Shown piece by piece: positions 43,838 to 52,787 of a stretch of 64,000 bases of DNA. How positions within the stretch are numbered: the first letter of the stretch is position 1; every line of letters starts with the position of its first letter. Position numbers and translations under genes: made by a program. The stretch comes from Microcystis aeruginosa FD4 (GTDB lineage Bacteria; Cyanobacteriota; Cyanobacteriia; Cyanobacteriales; Microcystaceae). The notes beneath the pieces are model-generated. The model searched no databases. It was given only the letters and a program-made list of their open reading frames with translations, and was not told the origin of the DNA. The stretch is taken from contig NZ_CP046973.1 in assembly GCF_009792235.1 (NCBI RefSeq), positions 62,001-126,000 on the forward strand, given 5' to 3'.

Positions 43838-44452
43838 ATGGGCTGGATTATGGTCTTATTTGCGATCGCTGTGGGCGGATTACTGATCTGGCAGAATTTG
43901 GGGGTGATCACTTTGGTCTTTTTTGGCGGTATTATGACGGTAAAACTGCCCCTAGCTGTCTGGGTGTTACTTTTCACCCTAGCGGGAATTATCAGTGGTT
44001 TAACCCTGCAATTTCTCTATAGTTTTGGTCGTCCTTTGGCTGCCCCCAAAGCTTCCCCTCCTATAGCCAATAATCCCAAAGTTCCAACCCCATCTCCCCG
44101 ACCTACCTATATTCAAGATTCTGCTGCGTCTGCACGGGGTAACGATTGGGAAAGAGATAGCGGTGATGATTGGAATTTTGATACACCCCCCGAAAAACCG
44201 ACTACCATTCAGGATCGGGAAGAATTTCCGCCTAGGGTTGCCGATGAGGAAAGAGCGGATTTTGTCAAGCCTCCAGATGACAGTTCTCAAACTGGCTCGG
44301 TTTATTCCTATAGTTACCGCACAGCCAAACAGAGTCGCGGGGAAAAAGCCGATCAAGTTTACGATGTCAATTATCGGATTATTACGCCCCCTGCCCAGGA
44401 TCAAAACGGAGAACGGGAAGTAAACAAAGGGGATGAAGAGGAGTGGATATAA
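43838..44452 (+). CDS. LapA-like (DUF1049) membrane protein
   Basis: The 204-residue product has two N-terminal membrane helices (3-20 and 40-60) joined by GVITLVFFGG, the LapA/DUF1049 pattern. The rest is a long acidic, Pro/Ser-rich cytoplasmic tail (KPTTIQDREEFPPR) with a conserved-looking VYSYSYRTAKQSRGEKADQ-type segment. In E. coli LapA works in lipopolysaccharide assembly control. Function in cyanobacteria unknown. GGAGG precedes the ATG after the repeat array. Confidence 0.78.
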   Translation: MGWIMVLFAIAVGGLLIWQNLGVITLVFFGGIMTVKLPLAVWVLLFTLAGIISGLTLQFLYSFGRPLAAPKASPPIANNPKVPTPSPRPTYIQDSAASARGNDWERDSGDDWNFDTPPEKPTTIQDREEFPPRVADEERADFVKPPDDSSQTGSVYSYSYRTAKQSRGEKADQVYDVNYRIITPPAQDQNGEREVNKGDEEEWI

Positions 44453-44561
44453 ACTTTGACAGAGTAGAGTTTTCTACCCGAATCGCTCAGAGAAGACAAG
44501 CTGTTCTGGTCTTGCCTCCTGTCTTACAATGGTTAAATCTAGGTTGTGCAGACAGAGCGCC

Positions 44562-45086
44562 ATGAAACACACATTATCCGTATTAGTTGAAGATGAAGCG
44601 GGAGTCTTAACCCGTATTGCTGGATTATTCGCCCGTCGCGGCTTTAATATTGAAAGTCTGGCCGTGGGTCCTGCTGAACAGATGGGAGTTTCTCGGATTA
44701 CGATGGTAGTACCGGGAGACGAGGACAGTATCGAACAGTTAACCAAACAACTTTACAAATTAATTAACGTCCTCAAGGTGCAGGATATCACCCAAACCCC
44801 TTGTGTGGAAAGGGAATTAATGCTGATTAAAGTTAATGCTACCGCCGAGCGCCGGGCCGAAGTGATCGAATTAGCGCAGGTATTCCGAGCGCGGATTGTG
44901 GATATTTCCGAGGAAACCCTGACCATCGAAGTGGTGGGGGATCCGGGTAAAATGGTGGCGATTATGCAAATGCTGAATAAATTTGGCGTTCGCGAGGTGG
45001 CCCGTACTGGTAAAATTGCTCTGATTCGCGAGTCGGGAGTCAATACGGAATACCTCAAAGCTTTAGAGGCTAAAATGTCAATTTAG
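44562..45086 (+). CDS. ilvN: Acetolactate synthase small (regulatory) subunit
   Basis: Binds valine to regulate IlvB in branched-chain amino-acid synthesis. The 174-residue product has an ACT domain at the start (MKHTLSVLVEDEAGVLTRIAGLF, FNIESLAVGP) and the C-terminal IlvN domain (ELALIKVNA-like segment, FRARIVDISEETLTIEVVGDPGKM). An in-frame ATG at 44529 is possible, but the start at 44562 matches the usual N-terminus. The catalytic subunit is not in this window. Confidence 0.94.
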   Translation: MKHTLSVLVEDEAGVLTRIAGLFARRGFNIESLAVGPAEQMGVSRITMVVPGDEDSIEQLTKQLYKLINVLKVQDITQTPCVERELMLIKVNATAERRAEVIELAQVFRARIVDISEETLTIEVVGDPGKMVAIMQMLNKFGVREVARTGKIALIRESGVNTEYLKALEAKMSI

Positions 45087-45255
45087 GGATAGTGGCTATG
45101 AATTGGGAATTGGGGTTTTAGGGTGTTAAGGTGTTGGGGTTTTAGGGTTTTAGGATGTTAGGGTTTTAGTTGAAATTCCCCACTTCACCATCCCCCATTC
45201 CCCATCCCCCATCCCCCATCCCCCATCCCCCATCCCCCATCCCCTGATAAAAACT
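45087..45255. repeat. Telomere-like and CCCCCAT tandem repeats
   Basis: TTAGGG/TTTTAGGG-type units at 45113-45170 are followed by about seven copies of CCCCCAT (45190-45243). No gene. Confidence 0.88.
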
Positions 45256-47508
45256 ATGTCTAACCAGTCGCCGAAAACCCAAATTAGTCAACTTGTCACC
45301 GTTGCCGTGCAGAAATTGCAAGGAAAGGTGAATTTTCAGGCGGTAAATCTCAAAAAAGGGGCGAGGGTTCCCGAATTACGCCTGAAAAACGAGAATGGCA
45401 GCGGGGAAAGCAAATATCCCCTTATCGGCGATCGCTATTTGTTGGGTCGTAGTTCCAGTTCCTGTGATATTACTATCCGTAACACCGTAGTTAGTCAGAT
45501 TCATTGTTCCCTGCAGCGTGACCCAAAAAATCCCCATAATTTCCTACTCACAGATGAAAACTCCACCAACGGGGTTTATATGGGTAAACGTCGTCTGAAA
45601 AGCGTTTCCCTGCGTCATGGTGATACCTTTACCCTGGCCCCTCCAGACTTAGCCAATTGTGTCACCATCTCCTATTACTGTCCCCCTCCCCTGTGGGCGC
45701 GACTTTTGCGCTATGGTTTCTATGGTGCGGGTGGTATTTTCGGTTTATTAGTTTTAGCGATTATCTGGGAAAGTCGCAGAGTTAATGTTTATCCACTCCC
45801 TTCCGGGGTGAGCGGTCCGGTGGTGGTTTACGCTAGGGATGGTCAAACTACCCTCAATCCCATGGGACAGGAAACTCACCAAGAATTAGATAATCTGGGC
45901 GATTTTTCTGCCTATTTGCCCAAGGCGGTTGTCGCTTCCGAAGATAGTCGTTTTTACTGGCATTTTGGGGTTGATCCTTTGGGGATTGTCCGGGCTGTTA
46001 TGATTAATTGGCAAGGTCAAGGCATTCGTCAAGGGGCCAGTACCCTAACTCAACAGTTAGCGCGTAGTTTATTCCCAGAAGTCGGTCGCCAAAATACTGC
46101 TGATCGCAAACTCCGGGAGATGGTTGTCGCCCTACAATTAGAAGCGGTGTATAGTAAGGATGAAATTCTCAAAACCTATCTCAATCGAGTTTATCTCGGT
46201 CTGGCCGGTTACGGTTTTGAAGATGCAGCCCGCTTTTATTTCGATAAATCCGCTAGAGATTTAGATATCTCCGAGGCTGCTACCCTTGTGGCTATGTTAC
46301 CCGCCCCGAATTTATTTAATCCCATTCAAGATTACGACACTTCCGTACAATTACGCAATCGTGTCATCGATCGCATGGCCGAATTAGGCATGATTTCCCC
46401 AGAAGCGGCCGCCAGCGCTCGCAGATCCCGCATTGAAATCAGTCCCCAAGCCAAAAAATCCTTGTCTAGTACAATTGCACCATATTTTTATAGTTACGTT
46501 TTCGAGGAATTACAAGACCTTTTAGGGGAAGAAGTGGCTAAAGAGGGCAATTTTATCGTTGAAACCAGTTTAGACCGCCGGCTGCAAGCGATCGCAGAAA
46601 AAAGCTTAAAAAATAATGTCTTAAACCAAGGTTCCCGCTATCGATACTCCCAAGGGGCTTTAGTTACCCTAAACAGTCAAACTGGGGAAATTCTCGCTTT
46701 AGTCGGGGGAGTTGATTATCAAAAAAGCCAATTTAACCGCGCTATCCAAGCTAAACGTCAACCCGGTTCCACTTTTAAGGTATTTGCTTATGCTGCCGCC
46801 TTGGAAAAGGGAATATCGCCCTATAAAACCTATACCTGCGCTGGACTCTCTTGGCAAGGACAGGCCTATTCTCCCTGTGAACGCAGTAGCGGGGGAGTCA
46901 ATATGTTTCAAGGTTTAGCGCGATCGGAAAATAGCGTCGCCCTTCGCATTGCTCGCGAGGCAGGATTAAGTAATGTGGTCAATGTAGCGGAACGTTTGGG
47001 GGTCAAATCAGCTTTAAATCCTGTACCGGGTTTAATTTTAGGGCAAAGCGAGGTAAATGTCTTGGAAATGACCGGTGCTTATGCGGTTTTTGACCATGGT
47101 GGGCGCTGGAATCGTCCCCACGCCATTAAACGCATTCTCGACGCTTCCGACTGTAAAAATGTGGAGGATTTGAGTACTTGTCGGGTTATTTATGACTATG
47201 GCGACGATAGCGAGAGAAATCAGCAGGTAATCTCAGCTAAAACCGCCGAGACGATGAATAGCCTATTGCGGGGGGTGATAACTAATGGTACAGGCGGCGC
47301 TGCCAGTATTGGCATGGGAGAAGCGGGTAAAACGGGAACTACGAATAATTATGTGGACCTTTGGTTTATCGGTTATCTTCCCCGGCGCGACTGGGTGACA
47401 GGCATTTGGTTGGGTAATGATAATAATTCTCCCACTGCGGGCAGCAGTCAACAGGCAGCCAAGTTATGGGGCGATTATAACCGTCAGTTAATCACTACAC
47501 AAAACTAA
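45256..47508 (+). CDS. Class A penicillin-binding protein with N-terminal FHA domain
   Basis: The 750-residue bifunctional cell-wall synthase has an FHA domain (56-140) with YLLGRSSSSCDI and SQIHCSL and the DENSTNGVY motif, then one membrane helix (150-175, FYGAGGIFGLLVLAII). The glycosyltransferase 51 domain has EDSRFYWHFG and GASTLTQQLAR. The transpeptidase domain carries the three active motifs: Ser in GSTFKVFAY, SEN in ARSENSVAL and KTGT in AGKTGTTNN. The FHA domain binds phosphothreonine peptides, so assembly may respond to Ser/Thr kinases. Confidence 0.94.
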   Translation: MSNQSPKTQISQLVTVAVQKLQGKVNFQAVNLKKGARVPELRLKNENGSGESKYPLIGDRYLLGRSSSSCDITIRNTVVSQIHCSLQRDPKNPHNFLLTDENSTNGVYMGKRRLKSVSLRHGDTFTLAPPDLANCVTISYYCPPPLWARLLRYGFYGAGGIFGLLVLAIIWESRRVNVYPLPSGVSGPVVVYARDGQTTLNPMGQETHQELDNLGDFSAYLPKAVVASEDSRFYWHFGVDPLGIVRAVMINWQGQGIRQGASTLTQQLARSLFPEVGRQNTADRKLREMVVALQLEAVYSKDEILKTYLNRVYLGLAGYGFEDAARFYFDKSARDLDISEAATLVAMLPAPNLFNPIQDYDTSVQLRNRVIDRMAELGMISPEAAASARRSRIEISPQAKKSLSSTIAPYFYSYVFEELQDLLGEEVAKEGNFIVETSLDRRLQAIAEKSLKNNVLNQGSRYRYSQGALVTLNSQTGEILALVGGVDYQKSQFNRAIQAKRQPGSTFKVFAYAAALEKGISPYKTYTCAGLSWQGQAYSPCERSSGGVNMFQGLARSENSVALRIAREAGLSNVVNVAERLGVKSALNPVPGLILGQSEVNVLEMTGAYAVFDHGGRWNRPHAIKRILDASDCKNVEDLSTCRVIYDYGDDSERNQQVISAKTAETMNSLLRGVITNGTGGAASIGMGEAGKTGTTNNYVDLWFIGYLPRRDWVTGIWLGNDNNSPTAGSSQQAAKLWGDYNRQLITTQN

Positions 47509-47517
47509 TCCCAATAC

Positions 47518-47651
47518 GGGACTTGCGCTTTGATAATGTACCTTTTGGGCGAACGCAGTTCGCCCCTACATTGTGGACAAAATCCGTTACTGTAGGGGCG
47601 CAAAGCTTGCGCCCTCCGCGCGGAGGGGGTTTGCTGATCACCCTAAGTAGG
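47518..47651. repeat. 134-bp inverted repeat, right copy
   Basis: Reverse complement of 43422-43555. It begins 10 bp after the stop of the penicillin-binding protein gene and abuts the MITE at 47648. Confidence 0.92.
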
Positions 47652-47864
47652 GTCTGCTGAATAAATCTAAAAACCTTGTTGGATAATACTTTTAGACTTT
47701 TTTCCCATCAAAAAGTGCCTTAGCTAGGGGTGATCGGGGGGAAAATTCAGGTACTTTTTCCCTGAAAATTAGGTAGTTGACCACCTGAAAATCGGTAAAA
47801 CCCTACACCCCACACCCCACACCCCACACCCTGCCCCCAGGGAAAACTTTTTCAGCAGACCCTA
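47648..47864. mobile_element. 217-bp MITE with TAGGGTCTGCTGA ends
   Basis: TAGGGTCTGCTGA at 47648-47660 is inverted as TCAGCAGACCCTA at 47852-47864, a perfect 13-bp terminal repeat with TA at the tips. ACCCCAC heptamers fill part of its right arm. The same ends appear singly at 36661 and in a weaker form in the MITE at 33176. Confidence 0.85.
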
Positions 47865-47986
47865 GTTAGATTTTGTGTTTCTGTTCCTTTCCCTAAAACC
47901 AGAGACTTCCCACTTCACCATTAAAGTAATAAGGGTGTCTTAGCCCTAGCTAACACACCCAGTATCTGTCTATTCAAACAAGGAAA

Positions 47987-49021
47987 TTAAATGAAGGCGA
48001 AGTTACCAGAAACTAATGTACCAGTAATCGAGGTAATTGTCGCAACGGTGGTGTTGGTGGTCGACCAGTCACCGTCACCGTCATAGAGGAGGGTCTTTGT
48101 ATCGGTGGCGAAGGCAAAACGAATTAATGATTTAGCATCCGCTAAGGCCTCGATATTATCAAAAATATCAACAATGATACTGTTAGAAAGATTGGCAGCA
48201 GCAGCCGCAGTACTAACAACTGGCAGCGTACCTGCTACTGGAGCGCCCAAGTAATTAGTAACAGTAAATGCAAAGACATCATTGTCACTGGTAATGAATT
48301 GGGAAACTGTCTGATTACCCTGATTGTTAAATACAAATGTATCAGCACCATTACCACCATCTAGGGTATTCGTTCCCGTGCCACCAGTTAGGCGATCGTT
48401 TCCGTCGCCACCAATTAGGGTATCCCCTCCCGTGCCACCATCTAGGCTATCCGCTCCCGCGCCACCATCTAGGCTATCCGCTCCCGCGTTACCGGTTAGG
48501 GAATCGTTTCCACCGAAACCGAACAGGGTATCGGCCATCAAGCTACCAGTTAGGGTATCGCCACCATCTGCACCTCTAAGGACGAAGCTATACATGTTAC
48601 CAATCATGGCAATATCGTCACTGGAAGGAGCCGTGTTTTCTGCTTTAGTAAACCTTTGACCACCACCAAAGTCGAGGATATGGGTTCCTAAAAAAGCAGA
48701 AGCGACGAAAGTGTCAGTTCCGCCAGGAAGAGAATAATTTTGTAAAAAGGAACTTTTATAACCAGTGAGGTTAGCAGTCACCGCCGGCTGACTGGATCCG
48801 TTGCGAAGTCTCCAAGTGGAAAACTCAACGGAAGAAGAAGGATTCGTAAATCGACCTAAAGCAGTAAGATTTCTACCGGTGGCTGTGGTAGGGATGGAAA
48901 CGGCTAGGTCGGTATTTACCGAGGATAAACCCCAAAACCCTGACAGAGTCATGATCGTTGAAGCATTGACGGTATAATTCGTGGTGGAGCCAGTCGGAGC
49001 AGAGATATATGTAGTGGACAT
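47987..49021 (-). CDS. RTX-type calcium-binding protein
   Basis: The 344-residue product lacks a signal peptide, as do most RTX proteins. Residues 150-240 hold consecutive Gly/Asp-rich nonapeptide repeats (GGNDSLTGNAGADSLDG, GGAGADSLDGG, GGTGGDTLIGGDGNDRL) that form a calcium-binding parallel beta-roll. The C-terminus (after about 240) has a beta-rich module ending SGNFAFI. Such proteins are normally exported by a type I (ABC) system; none lies nearby. The N-terminal half is Thr/Ser-rich. Confidence 0.88.
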   Translation of the reverse strand: MSTTYISAPTGSTTNYTVNASTIMTLSGFWGLSSVNTDLAVSIPTTATGRNLTALGRFTNPSSSVEFSTWRLRNGSSQPAVTANLTGYKSSFLQNYSLPGGTDTFVASAFLGTHILDFGGGQRFTKAENTAPSSDDIAMIGNMYSFVLRGADGGDTLTGSLMADTLFGFGGNDSLTGNAGADSLDGGAGADSLDGGTGGDTLIGGDGNDRLTGGTGTNTLDGGNGADTFVFNNQGNQTVSQFITSDNDVFAFTVTNYLGAPVAGTLPVVSTAAAAANLSNSIIVDIFDNIEALADAKSLIRFAFATDTKTLLYDGDGDWSTTNTTVATITSITGTLVSGNFAFI

Positions 49022-49398
49022 AGTTTTTTTTTGAGTGGTATGTTTGAACCTGAGGATTTTGACAATATTCTACCCGATTATTACACACCCAGAAAAAAAT
49101 GCAACCTTTTTCTCTTGGTTTGTTGGCTCTTCTGGTTTATGCGTGGAAACGAGGTCTATACTGATAGAATATCCGCAAAATAGCCCTAAAAGTCTTGCCC
49201 GATAAGCATTTCACGATTCCATAAGCAAAAATTATCACACAAAGTCGAGAAGAGCCGTTTGTTTCCTGAATTATTAGACCTCTTGCATAATTTTTTTATG
49301 GTATAATGTAAGGTTTTGCTTTTTTCTCAATTCTTAGATTGAAGTGGAAAAAAGAATAAAATGTGATCTTAGGTCAGGAAATCATCTATAATTTTGCT

Positions 49399-50256
49399 AT
49401 GTTTATTAGCAAAATTATGGATTATCAAAACTTATCAGATGAACAATTCAAACGCCGTTTCGGTGTGTATAAACAAACATATAGAAAGATGGTAGAATCA
49501 GTAAAAAGTGTTGAAGCCGACTCTAATTCACCATCTAAAAGGGGACCGAAACCTAAACTATCTATAGAAGAACAAGTTTTAGTAACGTTAGAATATTGGC
49601 GAGAATATAGAACATATTTTCACATTGGTACAAGCTGGGAACTATCAGAATCAACTATATGTCGGATTGTAAATAAGACGGAAAAAATGCTTTTACAATC
49701 GGGAAACTTCCGTTTAAAAGGAAAAAAAGCTTTACTCAATCAAGCAGAGATACCGGTCATAACGGTAATGGATGTAACGGAAACTCCCATTGAACGCCCC
49801 CAAAAGAAACAGAAAGATTTTTTTTCGGGTAAAAGAGGTTATCATACTTTAAAATCCCAATTAGTAGCTGATCAAAATACCGAGGAAATTATCTGTGTCT
49901 TTTGTGGGAAAGGTAGAGGTCATGATTTTAGTTTATTTAAAAAAAGTCGAGTTCGTTTTCATCCTTTAACTACCAGCATAGAAGACAGTGGTTATCAGGG
50001 AATAGCTGCATACCATAGTAATAGTTATACACCGAAAAAGAAATCGAAAAATAGAAAATTAACAGAGTTAGAAAAAGAGTATAACAAGGCTTTAGCCAAA
50101 GAAAGGATTATCATTGAACATATAAATAGGAAACTCAAAATCTTTAAAATCTTATCCTGTAAATATCGGAATCGTCGTCGAAGATATAGTTTAAGAGTTA
50201 ACTTGTTGGCGGCTATTTATAACTGTGAGTTAGGGATAGGTATAGCAGCTTCTTAA
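49399..50256 (+). CDS. Transposase, IS5 family ISL2 group
   Basis: The product (about 285 residues) has a DNA-binding N-terminus (LSDEQFKRRFGVYKQTYRKM) with a helix-turn-helix (SWELSESTICRIVNKTE) and a DDE domain of the DDE_Tnp_4 type: VITVMDVTETPIERP with the first Asp, TTSIEDSGYQGI with the second and KERIIIEHINRKLKIFK with the Glu. Reading from an upstream GTG (49363) is also possible; an ATG at 49417 is another candidate start. No frameshift is seen, so it is probably active. Confidence 0.9.
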   Translation: MFISKIMDYQNLSDEQFKRRFGVYKQTYRKMVESVKSVEADSNSPSKRGPKPKLSIEEQVLVTLEYWREYRTYFHIGTSWELSESTICRIVNKTEKMLLQSGNFRLKGKKALLNQAEIPVITVMDVTETPIERPQKKQKDFFSGKRGYHTLKSQLVADQNTEEIICVFCGKGRGHDFSLFKKSRVRFHPLTTSIEDSGYQGIAAYHSNSYTPKKKSKNRKLTELEKEYNKALAKERIIIEHINRKLKIFKILSCKYRNRRRRYSLRVNLLAAIYNCELGIGIAAS

Positions 50257-50370
50257 AAGTTGCCTAAAGATTAAGCAAGTCAAGGATAATTTATTCTCAA
50301 TTTTTATAATTGAGATAGTTTGTGCCGCTTAAATAAAGAGGTTTTGATAACCAAATTAAAGCAGCTCTAA

Positions 50371-50616
50371 AGAGTTTTGAGTTAAAAGTTAAACTTCAAG
50401 TTTTCATTCAGGACGAATGTACTGATTAACTAATTTTTTGGGGAAAATTAGTTAACCCATTATTATAACATATAATTAATTTGCAAGAGTTCTAGAGTTT
50501 TGAGTTAAAAGTTAAACTTCAAGTTTTCATTCAGGACGAATGTACTGATTAACTAATTTTTTGGGGAAAATTAGTTAACCCATTATTATAACATATAATT
50601 AATTTGCAAGAGTTCT
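50371..50616. repeat. Tandem 123-bp duplication of the IS right end
   Basis: Two identical-looking 123-bp units (50371-50493 and 50494-50616) each begin AGAGTTTTGAGTTAAAAG and end TTGCAAGAGTTCT, the terminal inverted repeat. A palindrome, TTAACTAATTTT with AAAATTAGTTAA, sits in each unit. Confidence 0.93.
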
Positions 50617-50620
50617 ATTG

Positions 50621-51172
50621 CTAATGGTCAAGTTTTTGGGAATTTTGGGTTAATTTTGGGCTGGGTGTGACGTAAATCACGCCAGAAATTAAAGTTAATG
50701 TCACCGATAGCCAAAAAGCGATCTGAGCAATTAAATTATATTCAGAAGGCAAGGGAGCAATTAAGAGAGCGATAGCGATAATTTGGCTGACTGTTTTGCT
50801 TTTTCCCCACCAATTAGCCCCTTTTATGTCGCTATTTCCCGTTAAATTCGGATTAATACGCCAACCAGCGATCGCTAATTCGCGAGCAAGAATCAAAAAT
50901 ACTCCCCAAGCAGCAATTAAATCCATTTCAATCAGAGCTAAGAGGGGAGCGAGAACCAGCAATTTATCGACCAAAGGATCGAGAAATTTACCTAATTCGG
51001 TGATTTGATTCAATTTTCGCGCCAGATAACCATCGAGCCAATCGGTGCTGGCAGCAATCAGAAAGATAATTAAACTTAACCAGCGATCGATTTCTGTGCC
51101 TTGGTGCAACCAGTATAAAATTAATGGCAGTCCCAAAAGTCGTGATAGGGTAATCGAGTTGGGTAGGTTCAT
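50621..51172 (-). CDS. pgsA: Phosphatidylglycerophosphate synthase
   Basis: Transfers glycerol-3-phosphate to CDP-diacylglycerol, the first committed step to phosphatidylglycerol, the only thylakoid phospholipid. The 183-residue protein has the CDP-alcohol phosphotransferase motif DGYLARKLNQITELGKFLD with further Asp (DPLVDKL), and four to five membrane helices. The N-terminal MNLPNSITLSRLLGLPLIL is typical. The IS lies directly downstream, 4 bp after the stop codon. Confidence 0.95.
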   Translation of the reverse strand: MNLPNSITLSRLLGLPLILYWLHQGTEIDRWLSLIIFLIAASTDWLDGYLARKLNQITELGKFLDPLVDKLLVLAPLLALIEMDLIAAWGVFLILARELAIAGWRINPNLTGNSDIKGANWWGKSKTVSQIIAIALLIAPLPSEYNLIAQIAFWLSVTLTLISGVIYVTPSPKLTQNSQKLDH

Positions 51173-51176
51173 TTTT

Positions 51177-51446
51177 CAGTGATCAGTAAACAGTAAACAG
51201 TGATCAGTAAACAGTAAACAGTGATCAGTAAACAGTGATCAGTAAACAGTAAACAGTGATCAGGTATAAAGATAAAGATAACTAACTAATTAACTTAAAA
51301 CTTACATCTGATAACTGATAACTGATAACTGATAACTGATAACTTAAAACTTACATCTGATAACTGATAACTGATAACTGATAACTGATAACTTACATCT
51401 GATAACTGATAACTGATAACTGATAACTGATAACTGATAACTGATA
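51177..51446. repeat. Heptanucleotide repeat array between desD and pgsA
   Basis: It comprises GTGATCAGTAAACAG 14-mers (51178-51262), then a spacer GATAAAGATAACTAACTAATT, then CTGATAA heptamers in three blocks (51308-51446) with TTACATCTGATAA starters. The inverse order with the same parts occurs at 43560-43822. Confidence 0.9.
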
Positions 51447-51447
51447 T

Positions 51448-52578
51448 TTAGCTGGCTAATTTGAGATCGAAATTACTTTGTTTATTGCCTAATTGTCTGA
51501 GCCAACGATAATTATAAGCTAAAGCACCTCGCAGGGTGGGATGAACGGCATAATTAACGCCAAATTCGTGGCAAACTTCCGCTAAAATTGGGGCAATTTT
51601 GGGGTAGTGAATATGACAAATTTGCGGGAAAAGATGGTGAACAACTTGATAATTTAAACCTCCTAAATACCAATTTAAAAAAGCATTTTTAGGAGCAAAA
51701 TCTACGGTAGTTCGCACTTGAAAGATTGCCCATTCGTCTTCGATTTGGTTAGTTGCCGAGGGTTGAATAAATTCGGCGGGTTCCAAAACGTGAGCTAACA
51801 TAAATACATGACAGGCAAGCACTCCATAGGTCATAAAAGTAATGAGAAAACCGATCGCTATTTCTAGGGGACTATAACCAACTAAGAGAGGAATGCCAAT
51901 AAACCAGAAGAGATAAACAAATTTTCCGCTCAATAAAACGAATAGATCGATCGCTTTAGGATTGGGAATTTTCATCTCGCCAAAACGATGACAAAAGAGG
52001 ATGGATCGCACATCGGAGAATGACCAATAGATAGGAATTATAGCGTAGAGAATCGGGATAAATAAATGTTGATAACGATGATACCATTTATGCTCGGCAT
52101 GGGGAGTCATTCGCACCACACCATCGCCGTGAATTTCCACATCGTACCCTAAAACATTGGTGTAGGTATGATGGAGATAATTATGACGAAAACGCCAGAG
52201 ATAGCTGGAAGCACCGATGATATAATCGTAGGTCATGCCAATGAGAGAATTAACCCATTTTTTACTAGAATAGCCGCCATGGTTGGCATCATGACCAATG
52301 CTAAAACCAATCCCTGCTAATCCCCCTCCTAAAACCAGACAACCGATAATTTTTAGCCACCAGATATCCGGACCAAAAAGTACAAATAGCCAAGCGGCAA
52401 TCACCCAAGTTAAAATCGTGATCGTCTTCAGGTACATGGCCAAATTATCTCTGGTGGGGATGCCGTTTTCGGTAAAATAAGCATCAACCCGTTTATTCAA
52501 TTCCTTTCTAAAACCCTGATTTTCGGTAAAAGTTACTCGCATTCCTAATTTTTGTCCTAGAAGTTGGTATGACGGCAA
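51448..52578 (-). CDS. desD: Acyl-lipid delta-6 desaturase
   Basis: The 376-residue membrane enzyme introduces a double bond at position 6 of fatty acids in glycerolipids, using ferredoxin. The three histidine boxes are HDANH, HNYLHH and QVVHH (the Q replaces the first His, as in front-end desaturases). Sequence runs such as DNLAMYLKT, GMTYDYI and VEIHGDG match Synechocystis DesD as I remember it. No cytochrome b5 domain. The start at 52578 is the first Met; one at 52542 (MRVTFTENQ) would fit a shorter N-terminus. Confidence 0.92.
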   Translation of the reverse strand: MPSYQLLGQKLGMRVTFTENQGFRKELNKRVDAYFTENGIPTRDNLAMYLKTITILTWVIAAWLFVLFGPDIWWLKIIGCLVLGGGLAGIGFSIGHDANHGGYSSKKWVNSLIGMTYDYIIGASSYLWRFRHNYLHHTYTNVLGYDVEIHGDGVVRMTPHAEHKWYHRYQHLFIPILYAIIPIYWSFSDVRSILFCHRFGEMKIPNPKAIDLFVLLSGKFVYLFWFIGIPLLVGYSPLEIAIGFLITFMTYGVLACHVFMLAHVLEPAEFIQPSATNQIEDEWAIFQVRTTVDFAPKNAFLNWYLGGLNYQVVHHLFPQICHIHYPKIAPILAEVCHEFGVNYAVHPTLRGALAYNYRWLRQLGNKQSNFDLKLAS

Positions 52579-52787
52579 TTTGTGGCAGCTCAGAGGGAAT
52601 CTATGAGTCTTTTACTGGTTTGCTAAGGCTGTCTCACTATAACTGATAGTTTCTCATCAGTCTCTCATCTATTGTCAGAGAAAGAGGTGCGCTTGGCAAG
52701 GGAATCGCCGAATTTATTTGCTACTCTTGCATAAAATCCTCTGATTTTACCTAATCAGATATCAGATACCTGTAGCCGGTGATAGAG

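Larger units (their letters stand above)
49276..50616 (+). mobile_element. IS5-family element, ISL2 group
   Basis: The left end AGACCTCTTGCATAATTT and the right end (outwards AATTTGCAAGAGTTCT) are imperfect inverted repeats. ATT flanks both sides (49273-49275 and 50617-50619), matching the 3-bp target duplication of the ISL2 group. The element contains one transposase gene, and its last 246 bp are a tandem duplication of the right end. The MITE at 368 carries the same left end. Confidence 0.8.

Noticed and set aside
48324..48659. Pro/Ser-rich plus-strand ORF opposite the RTX gene
   Set aside because: Antisense reading of the Gly/Asp repeats; no separate start signals.
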